Positions 1-4,797 of a DNA stretch of 6,415 bases are shown one piece after another. How positions within the stretch are numbered: the first letter of the stretch is position 1; every line of letters starts with the position of its first letter. This DNA is from an uncultured Atopobiaceae bacterium (lineage in GTDB: Bacteria > Actinomycetota > Coriobacteriia > Coriobacteriales > Atopobiaceae). The notes below the pieces were generated by a model. It made no database searches, was not told the DNA's origin, and saw only the letters and a program-made list of their open reading frames with translations. The position numbers were made by a program, and so were the translations under genes. The stretch covers positions 1-6,415 of the forward strand of contig CALUJT010000137.1 of the NCBI GenBank assembly GCA_944321005.1. The letters are read 5' to 3'.

Positions 1-72
1 CAGACGCGCTAGCTTGAGGTGCTAGTGACTGACTAAAAGGTCGTGCGGGTTCAAGTCCCGCCTCCGACACCA
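1..72 (+). tRNA. tRNA-Leu(GAG), 5'-truncated by the window edge
   Basis: This is the 3' part of a leucine tRNA; the acceptor 5' strand and most of the D arm lie before the window. The anticodon stem is CTAGC (9-13) paired with GCTAG (21-25), around loop TTGAGGT with anticodon GAG at 16-18, which reads CUC/CUU. A long variable arm (26-44, with GACT pairing to GGTC) marks it as a class II tRNA. The T stem GCGGG/CCCGC (45-49, 57-61) closes loop TTCAAGT. The acceptor 3' strand is 62-68, the discriminator is A69 (the usual leucine identity base), and CCA is encoded at 70-72. The D-loop start and anticodon arm closely match other bacterial tRNA-Leu genes as I remember them. Confidence 0.95.
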
Positions 73-81
73 CGAAATGAC

Positions 82-107
82 GCGGGTCCCCACGGGGACC
101 CGCTTTT
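82..107 (+). terminator. Rho-independent terminator of the tRNA-Leu gene
   Basis: A perfect 9-bp stem, GCGGGTCCC (82-90) with GGGACCCGC (95-103), closes a CACG tetraloop and is followed by TTTT (104-107). It starts 10 bases after the tRNA CCA end and separates the tRNA transcript from the phosphatase gene. Confidence 0.92.
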
Positions 108-126
108 CGTATCTAGACGAGGCACG

Positions 127-135
127 CGAGGGGGG
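127..135 (+). promoter_or_regulatory. Ribosome binding site that sets the phosphatase start
   Basis: The purine-rich run CGAGGGGGG ends 4 bases before ATG 140. It supports that start over the upstream in-frame ATG at 77, which sits before the terminator hairpin and has no such site. Confidence 0.65.
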
Positions 136-139
136 CGCC

Positions 140-2401
140 ATGGCAAGGACCGCACTCAGCGTCAGACGCGTGGAGGGCATCGGCGAGGGCAGCCTCGTGG
201 GGACGCTCTCCCGGCTTCTCCAGCTCACGAGCGAGGCGGTCCTCGTCTTTGACGGCGCGGGCAGGGTGCTCCTCGCAAACGACGAGGCCTCGGAGCTCTT
301 TGGAGCCGAGCGCGCCCTGGTGGGGGAGGACGTCCGCCTGCTCTTCCCCTCCTCGGACGATCCGTCCGCGACGTCCGGGCCCTTCTCGGCGGCGAGTCTC
401 ACGTTTGCCGTGGACGGCTCGGTCTCCCTGGTGAGCTGCCTTGCGGCGGGAGGGCGCCAGGCGACGGTGCGCGTGCGCTGCGACGCGGTCAACGCCCCCG
501 GCGAGACCTACCTCCTCGTGGCCATGCCCGCCGAGCGCGAGATGCGCATGGACAGGGAGGGCGAGCGCGCCCTCGAGGACCTGCGCCGCGCCAACCACCG
601 GCTCTCGGGAACCCTGAGGATCGTCCTCGACACGCTGGACTCCACGGACATAGCAGCCCTCTTCGAGCGCGTGCTCGAGGAGCTCACGGACACCATGGAG
701 GCGGACGGGACCATCGTCTACCTCGCCGAGGCGGACGGCTTTCACCTGCGCGGCGTCTCGAGCGGCCTGGTGGGCGAGAAGATCGCGCGCTTCATGCCCT
801 TCGGGCGCAGCGTCGAGCGCCTGGCCATCCGCGAGGGACGCGCCGTGCGCCTGCGCGTCTGCGCCCCCACGAACGAGGCGCTGCGCCAGGGCAGGCTCAC
901 CATGCGCGACGTGGTGAACGAGGACACCCACGAGGTCCTGCGCATGAGGAGCTCGATGCTCCCGCCGTTCACGAGCTTCGTCCCCGTTCCCGTGTGGTTT
1001 GGCGGGCACGTGATCTCCATCATAGAGGTGGGCTGGCGCCGCCTGCACCCGCTCTCGCGCGAGGACGCACGCCTCCTGGACTCGGTTGCCCACTACCTCT
1101 CCGTCCAGCTCGCGGGGGCCTTCACGGCCTTCAGGTCGCAGCGCGCGGACCGCCTGGCCTCGCTTGCCACCGAGCTGCGCGAGGAACTCCTGTCCTATGA
1201 CGGCGACGCCTCGCCGGAGGACGGCGCCGCGCGCGTCTCGGCCGTCATCTCGGAGATGGCCGACGAGCTCGACGCCGCCACGGTGGAGATGCGCGTCAAC
1301 GCGCAGCAGGGGGTGGTCGTGGCGGACCTGCCCCTCACGGGCGTGCGGGAGCTGCCGGTCGACCTCGCAGAGCTCGTGGCGCCGCACCTCGTGGACGGCG
1401 TCGCCGTGGTTCCCGTGGGGCCGGACTCCGGGCTCAGCGCGTACCTGCGCGACCTGGGGGAGCCGTGCGTGGGCGCGCTCGTCGACCTGGGCGCGCTCGA
1501 CGGCAGGCGGTTCTGCGCCATGGTGCTGCGCCCGGACGGGGCGGAGCCCTTCGACGAGCTCGAGCTCGACTTCCTGCGCGGCCTGGCGGAGGACGCGCGC
1601 GACATCGCGCGGGGCGTGCTCGCCCGCGAGCAGGACAAGCGCATCTCACAGGCCCTCCAGGCGGGCATGAGAAACGAGCTCCAGCAGGTGGAGGGTATCA
1701 CCGCGCAGGCCGTCTACTCCTCGGCCACGGAGGCCGCCTTCGTGGGCGGCGACTTCTACGACCTCATCCGGCTGCCGGACCACCGCGCCTGCGTCATCAT
1801 GGGCGACGTCTCGGGCAAGGGCGTGGAGGCCGCCTCGGTCTCCGCCGCCGTCAAGACGGCGCTCGGGGCCTATGCGTGGGAGGGCCTCGCGCCCGCCCGC
1901 ATGGTGCGCTCGCTCAACGAGTTCCTCCTGGGCTTCTCGCGCATCGAGACCTTCGCCACGCTCTTCGTGGGCATCGTCGACCTCTCCGCCGGGACCCTGA
2001 GGTACTGCTCCGCGGGCCACCCGCCGGCGCTGCTCATCCACGACGGCGCGGACGAGATCTCCACCCTCGACGTGCAGTCGGGCGTGGTGGGCGCCTTCCA
2101 CGACATGACCTACGCGGACGGGAAGGTGAGCCTCGTGCCCGGCGACGTCCTGCTCCTCTACACGGACGGCACGACCGAGGCGCGCGACCCCTCGGGCGCC
2201 TTCTTCGGCGAGGAGGGCCTGCGCGACATGGTCATGCGCGAGTCCGACTCCACGAAGCCCTTCGACGGCTTCGTGGACCGGCTGCTGGGGACGCTCGAGG
2301 CCTTCACGGGGCAGAACCTCGACGACGACGTGGCGATGCTCGCCCTGCGCATCGACGAGACGGGCCTAAAACTCCGGGAGAAGTCCGCCACCGGGCGATA
2401 A
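140..2401 (+). CDS. PAS/GAF-containing SpoIIE-type PP2C serine phosphatase
   Basis: This 753-residue protein is probably a cytosolic sensor phosphatase of the RsbU/SpoIIE type, which removes phosphate from the serine of a STAS anti-anti-sigma protein. Residues about 23-128 look like a PAS domain (EAVLVFDGAGRVLLANDEAS). A charged helix follows at 131-165. A GAF-like domain spans about 169-330, and a weaker GAF-like region spans 340-495. The C-terminal PP2C domain covers about 515-738 and keeps the hallmark motifs: GGDFYD (536-541), GDVSGKG (555-561), FATLFVG (605-611), SAGHPPALL (624-632), YTDGTTEA (674-681) and DDDVAML (728-734). D538, D556, D676 and D729/D730 are the expected metal ligands. 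No membrane segment or signal peptide is seen. I chose ATG 140 over in-frame ATG 77 because the earlier start would translate through the tRNA-Leu terminator. The likely substrate is the STAS domain of the next gene, 30 bases downstream. The signal sensed is unknown. Confidence 0.93.
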   Translation: MARTALSVRRVEGIGEGSLVGTLSRLLQLTSEAVLVFDGAGRVLLANDEASELFGAERALVGEDVRLLFPSSDDPSATSGPFSAASLTFAVDGSVSLVSCLAAGGRQATVRVRCDAVNAPGETYLLVAMPAEREMRMDREGERALEDLRRANHRLSGTLRIVLDTLDSTDIAALFERVLEELTDTMEADGTIVYLAEADGFHLRGVSSGLVGEKIARFMPFGRSVERLAIREGRAVRLRVCAPTNEALRQGRLTMRDVVNEDTHEVLRMRSSMLPPFTSFVPVPVWFGGHVISIIEVGWRRLHPLSREDARLLDSVAHYLSVQLAGAFTAFRSQRADRLASLATELREELLSYDGDASPEDGAARVSAVISEMADELDAATVEMRVNAQQGVVVADLPLTGVRELPVDLAELVAPHLVDGVAVVPVGPDSGLSAYLRDLGEPCVGALVDLGALDGRRFCAMVLRPDGAEPFDELELDFLRGLAEDARDIARGVLAREQDKRISQALQAGMRNELQQVEGITAQAVYSSATEAAFVGGDFYDLIRLPDHRACVIMGDVSGKGVEAASVSAAVKTALGAYAWEGLAPARMVRSLNEFLLGFSRIETFATLFVGIVDLSAGTLRYCSAGHPPALLIHDGADEISTLDVQSGVVGAFHDMTYADGKVSLVPGDVLLLYTDGTTEARDPSGAFFGEEGLRDMVMRESDSTKPFDGFVDRLLGTLEAFTGQNLDDDVAMLALRIDETGLKLREKSATGR

Positions 2402-2431
2402 GAACGGCGGCTTCTGGGGAATAAACCGAGC

Positions 2432-3193
2432 ATGGGCGCATCGGTGAACATAGGGCTCGTCGACGTGAGCGGGGACCTCGACGTCAGCTCCGTCCCCTCC
2501 GTGAGGCGGCAGCTGGACGGGCTCGTCGCGTCCGGCTCGAGGCGCATCTTCATGAACATGGCGGACGTGGGCTACGTGGACTCCGCGGGCATGGCGCTCA
2601 TCCTCTCCGAGCTCAGGCGCGTGCGAGAGCTCGGCGGCCTGCTCTCCCTCATCAACGTCTCCTCCCAGCTCTACCGCGCGCTCAGCCTCATGCGCATGGT
2701 CGACTTCATGCCGGTCTCCCGGGCGGGCGCCCGCCGCACCGTGACCGCCCTCGACCCTTCGGTGCTCCCGCGCTGGCGCACGACGTTTCGCGTGGGCGCG
2801 GACGAGCTCTCGTCCGCGCGCGACAGGCTCTCGAGGCTCCTCGCGGACCTCCCCCTCTCCTCGGACGACGTCTTCGACATGACGCTCGCCTGCGGGGAGG
2901 CGCTCGGCAACGCCGTCGACCACACCTGCGGGGGAGGGGTGCTCGCCACCGTGGCGGCCTACCCGGACCGGGTGAGCGTGGAGGTGACGGACTGCGGCTG
3001 CGGCTTCTCCCTCGGGGAGGACGAGGAGCCTCCCGACGCCGGGCCCGCGTCCGAGCGCGGCCGCGGCATACGCCTCATGCGCCTGCTGGCGGACTCCGTG
3101 AGCATCGCCCCCAAGCAGACGGGCGAGGGGACCGTGGTGCGCCTCGTCAAGCTCTACGACGCGCTCGCCTCGCCGGACTCCCCTGCGGCATAG
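2432..3193 (+). CDS. STAS-HATPase fusion: anti-anti-sigma joined to anti-sigma kinase
   Basis: This 253-residue protein appears to combine two roles that are usually separate proteins, as in SpoIIAA/SpoIIAB or RsbV/RsbW. Residues 8-97 form a STAS domain with the motif YVDSAG (48-53), and S51 is the expected phosphorylation site. Residues about 115-242 form a GHKL ATPase of the SpoIIAB/RsbW type. Its N box is E156-A-L-G-N160-A-V-D-H164, its G1 box D187-C-G-C-G191-F, its G2 box G210-R-G-I-R-L-M, and its G3-like motif EGTVV (232-236). All ATP-binding boxes look intact, so the kinase is probably active. The ATG has GGGGA (2416-2420) 11 bases upstream, a slightly long spacing. The gene follows the phosphatase by 30 bases and probably shares its transcript. 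The kinase would phosphorylate S51, in cis or in trans, and the phosphatase would reverse it. The controlled target, a sigma factor or another partner, is not in the window. The domain calls are firm; the circuit is inference. Confidence 0.9.
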   Translation: MGASVNIGLVDVSGDLDVSSVPSVRRQLDGLVASGSRRIFMNMADVGYVDSAGMALILSELRRVRELGGLLSLINVSSQLYRALSLMRMVDFMPVSRAGARRTVTALDPSVLPRWRTTFRVGADELSSARDRLSRLLADLPLSSDDVFDMTLACGEALGNAVDHTCGGGVLATVAAYPDRVSVEVTDCGCGFSLGEDEEPPDAGPASERGRGIRLMRLLADSVSIAPKQTGEGTVVRLVKLYDALASPDSPAA

Positions 3194-3252
3194 GGCGCGA
3201 GCCCCCGCCTTCCCGGCCTCCACGAGTCCTTCATCTTTTCTCGTTTTTCCCC

Positions 3253-3281
3253 TTGCGCCGGCGGGCGCGGCCCCGTATAGT
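3253..3281 (+). promoter_or_regulatory. Probable sigma70-type promoter of the first tRNA-Gly
   Basis: A -10 box TATAGT (3276-3281, 5 of 6 to consensus) lies 17 bases after a weak -35 TTGCGC (3253-3258, 3 of 6). The -10 starts 19 bases before the mature tRNA, the same distance as in the second tRNA-Gly copy, which supports the call. The weak -35 lowers confidence. Confidence 0.6.
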
Positions 3282-3294
3282 ATTCCCTGCGCTT

Positions 3295-3370
3295 GCGGGC
3301 TTAGCGCAGTTGGTAGCGCGCCACCTTGCCAAGGTGGAGGTCGCGGGTTCGAACCCCGTAGCCCGCTCCA
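3295..3370 (+). tRNA. tRNA-Gly(GCC), copy 1
   Basis: This is a complete 76-base cloverleaf. The acceptor stem GCGGGCT (3295-3301) pairs fully with AGCCCGC (3360-3366). The D stem is GCGC (3304-3307, 3316-3319). The anticodon stem CCACC/GGTGG holds loop TTGCCAA with anticodon GCC at 3328-3330, reading GGC/GGU. The T stem is 3343-3347 with 3355-3359 (one G-U pair) around loop TTCGAAC. The discriminator is U, and CCA is encoded at 3368-3370. The gene is identical base for base to 3636-3711, while the flanks differ. Confidence 0.97.
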
Positions 3371-3380
3371 TGCGAGCACC

Positions 3381-3404
3381 AGGCCGGATTCGTTCGGCCT
3401 TTTT
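3381..3404 (+). terminator. Terminator-like hairpin between tRNA-Gly and tRNA-Cys
   Basis: AGGCCGGA (3381-3388) pairs with TTCGGCCT (3393-3400), including one G-U pair, around a TTCG loop. A run of five Ts (3400-3404) follows. The next tRNA begins only 5 bases later, so this hairpin may be leaky or may serve as a processing signal rather than a full stop. Confidence 0.8.
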
Positions 3405-3409
3405 CATAC

Positions 3410-3483
3410 GGCGAAGTGGCCAAGTGGTAAGGCACGGGCCTGCAAAGCCCTGACCCCCGGTTCGAATCCGGGCTTCGCCTCCA
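3410..3483 (+). tRNA. tRNA-Cys(GCA)
   Basis: The acceptor stem GGCGAAG (3410-3416) pairs fully with CTTCGCC (3473-3479). The anticodon loop CTGCAAA places GCA at 3442-3444, reading UGC/UGU. The T stem CCCGG/CCGGG (3456-3460, 3468-3472) closes loop TTCGAAT. The discriminator U3480 is the cysteine identity base, and CCA is encoded at 3481-3483. One oddity is that the outermost anticodon-stem pair would be C3435 with U3451, a mismatch, leaving four good pairs. No promoter is visible in the 5 bases between the preceding T-run and the gene. Confidence 0.96.
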
Positions 3484-3492
3484 GGACGTGAC

Positions 3493-3520
3493 GGGCACCC
3501 CTCCGGGGGTGCCCTTTTTT
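3493..3520 (+). terminator. Rho-independent terminator after tRNA-Cys
   Basis: GGGCACCCC (3493-3501) pairs perfectly over 9 bp with GGGGTGCCC (3506-3514) around loop TCCG, followed by six Ts (3515-3520). Confidence 0.94.
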
Positions 3521-3593
3521 CTCGGATTGCCCCCTGTCCCGCGTCCGCCACGGCGTCCCCGCGTGCTCGCCGAGGTCCGGCCCAAATTGGGGC

Positions 3594-3622
3594 TTGCAAT
3601 CTGGTTGCGGCTCGCGTAGTAT
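3594..3622 (+). promoter_or_regulatory. Probable sigma70-type promoter of the second tRNA-Gly
   Basis: The -35 is TTGCAA (3594-3599, 4 of 6), followed by a 17-base spacer and -10 TAGTAT (3617-3622, 4 of 6). The -10 starts 19 bases before the mature tRNA, matching copy 1. The upstream sequence is otherwise unlike copy 1. Confidence 0.6.
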
Positions 3623-3635
3623 ATCTCCTTGCGTC

Positions 3636-3711
3636 GCGGGCTTAGCGCAGTTGGTAGCGCGCCACCTTGCCAAGGTGGAGGTCGCGGGTTCGAACCCCGT
3701 AGCCCGCTCCA
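3636..3711 (+). tRNA. tRNA-Gly(GCC), copy 2
   Basis: This is a complete cloverleaf identical to the gene at 3295-3370, with anticodon GCC at 3669-3671 and CCA encoded at 3709-3711. It has its own promoter and terminator, so it is a separate transcription unit. Two copies fit the heavy use of GGC glycine codons in this GC-rich genome (inference). Confidence 0.97.
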
Positions 3712-3721
3712 TGTGAATGAG

Positions 3722-3748
3722 GGGCCGGTCACAGGACCGGCCCTTTTT
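3722..3748 (+). terminator. Rho-independent terminator of the second tRNA-Gly
   Basis: GGGCCGGTC (3722-3730) pairs perfectly with GACCGGCCC (3735-3743) around loop ACAG, followed by five Ts (3744-3748). It lies 53 bases before the membrane-protein start. Confidence 0.94.
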
Positions 3749-3756
3749 GCTATTCT
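3728..3756 (+). promoter_or_regulatory. Weak candidate promoter for the membrane protein-desulfurase-mnmA operon
   Basis: A -10-like TATTCT (3751-3756, 4 of 6) lies 17 bases after GTCACA (3728-3733, 4 of 6 to TTGACA). The -35 would fall inside the terminator hairpin, which is unusual. It is listed because the operon needs a promoter within or near 3744-3790 unless it depends on read-through. It could be chance. Confidence 0.3.
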
Positions 3757-3801
3757 GGACAGCCAGCGTACGCAGCCGTCTTCGTAGGGGAGCTTGAGCG
3801 A

Positions 3802-4797
3802 ATGCTTTTCACGGTCTTCTTCCTTGCCTTCCTGTTTGCCGTCGCACAGGGGTTCGTGAGGACGGTCGTCTACTTCTGGGAGTGGCTCTCGCGCGGAGAC
3901 AAGCTCGACGAGGACGACGTCGAGCGCGCGGAGACCGCCCTCGAGGAGTCCGAGGACGCCCTCGAGCGCGAGCTCGCCCGTGCGGGGCGCCAGCGCGGCC
4001 TCGGACGCCTCTTCGCCCGCTGGCGCGCCTCCAACGCCGCGGTGGAGGAGTACCTCGACCACCTGCACCTGGGCTGGTATCAGATCGTCATCATCTTCTT
4101 CGTGGGCTCGATGGCGGGCCTTCTCATCGAGGAGGTCTGGATGCTCGTGAGCGCCGGCCTCACGGAGAACCGCGTCGGCCTGGTGTGGGGGCCCTTCTCG
4201 CCCCTCTACGGACTCGGGGCGGTGCTCCTCACGGTCCTGAGCTTCTTCCTGCGCTCGCGCGGCGCCAGAGGCTGGCAGGTCTTTCTCGTCTCGGCCTTGG
4301 TGGGAGGCGTGCTCGAGCAGCTTGCGGGGTGGTCCATGTCCACCTTCTTCGACGCGGAGTCCTGGACCTACCTCCACCTGCCCGATCACATCACGCAGTG
4401 GGTGGCGTGGCGCTTCCTCGCCGCCTGGGGCCTTCTGGGCCTCGTGTGGTGCCGCGCCGTCATGCCGCGTCTGCTCTATCAGATAGGCATGCCCACCACG
4501 CGCCGCCAGGCGGTCTTCGTGACCCTGGTGGCGGTCTATCTCGTGGCCGACATCGCCATGACGCTCGTGTGCTTCAACCGCAAGACCGAGCGCGACGCCG
4601 GACTCCCGCCCTCCAATGCCTTCGAGCAGTGGGTGGACACCAACTACTCGGACGAGTTCATCTCCGGTCGCTTCCAGAACCTCAAGATCGGCGACCGGCG
4701 CGACAAGGTGGACGAGAACGGAAACATCATCCTGGAGGAGCCCGCGGAGCAGGGCGGGGACCCCGCGGGCGAGACGAGCGAGGGGGTGCGCCCATGA
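3802..4797 (+). CDS. Six-helix membrane protein, CmpB-type 'putative ABC transporter permease' family
   Basis: This 331-residue inner-membrane protein resembles the family annotated as putative ABC transporter permease (Pfam ABC_trans_CmpB). The supporting core has a glycine-rich second helix with Glu (103-115), then GLVWGPFSPLYGLGA (126-140), GGVLEQLAGW (168-177) and SWTYLHLP (187-194), which line up with that family's conserved stretches as I know them. Likely membrane segments are 2-27, 93-116, 132-150, 158-177, 200-220 and 236-257. Between the first two lies a highly charged, mostly acidic helix (33-62). The C-terminal tail (258-331) is soluble and acidic. No ATPase or binding-protein partner is next to it, so a transport role is not shown and the family name should be read loosely. 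AGGGGAG (3786-3792), 9 bases before the ATG, is a good ribosome site. The stop overlaps the desulfurase start by 4 bases (ATGA), implying coupled translation. Confidence 0.85.
   Translation: MLFTVFFLAFLFAVAQGFVRTVVYFWEWLSRGDKLDEDDVERAETALEESEDALERELARAGRQRGLGRLFARWRASNAAVEEYLDHLHLGWYQIVIIFFVGSMAGLLIEEVWMLVSAGLTENRVGLVWGPFSPLYGLGAVLLTVLSFFLRSRGARGWQVFLVSALVGGVLEQLAGWSMSTFFDAESWTYLHLPDHITQWVAWRFLAAWGLLGLVWCRAVMPRLLYQIGMPTTRRQAVFVTLVAVYLVADIAMTLVCFNRKTERDAGLPPSNAFEQWVDTNYSDEFISGRFQNLKIGDRRDKVDENGNIILEEPAEQGGDPAGETSEGVRP

Larger units (their letters stand above)
3295..3711 (+). repeat. Two 76-bp exact direct repeats (the tRNA-Gly copies) flanking tRNA-Cys
   Basis: 3295-3370 and 3636-3711 are identical and in the same orientation, offset by 341 bases. 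Similarity stops within a few bases of the mature tRNA ends, so only the tRNA body is repeated. Homologous recombination between the copies would delete 341 bases including the tRNA-Cys gene. Confidence 0.95.

Noticed and set aside
110..115. TATCTA as a -10 box for the phosphatase gene
   Set aside because: It lacks the final T of the consensus, and no -35-like sequence lies at a suitable distance, since that position falls in the terminator hairpin.
77..139. Longer N-terminus for the phosphatase from ATG 77
   Set aside because: It would translate through the tRNA-Leu terminator hairpin, has no ribosome site, and the added residues do not resemble a domain. ATG 140 has a good purine run just upstream.
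113..1387. Long open frame on the minus strand opposite the phosphatase
   Set aside because: High-GC coding DNA commonly leaves antisense frames open. The translation is rich in Arg, Ala, His and Gly with no recognisable domain, while the + strand has full family motifs.
3193..3204. GGGC-GCGA-GCCC hairpin as terminator of the signalling operon
   Set aside because: The stem is only 4 bp and no T-run follows directly; the T-rich stretch lies about 30 bases further on. I see no convincing terminator for this operon.
3194..3801. Integrated element or attachment site at the tRNA genes
   Set aside because: tRNA genes are common integration targets, but there is no integrase, no partial tRNA 3'-end repeat and no compositional shift. 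The only repeat is the complete tRNA-Gly gene.
3301..4389. Long minus-strand open frame across the tRNA cluster and membrane gene
   Set aside because: It runs through three tRNA genes and their terminators. The peptide pieces are reverse translations of tRNA sequence, repeated because tRNA-Gly is duplicated.
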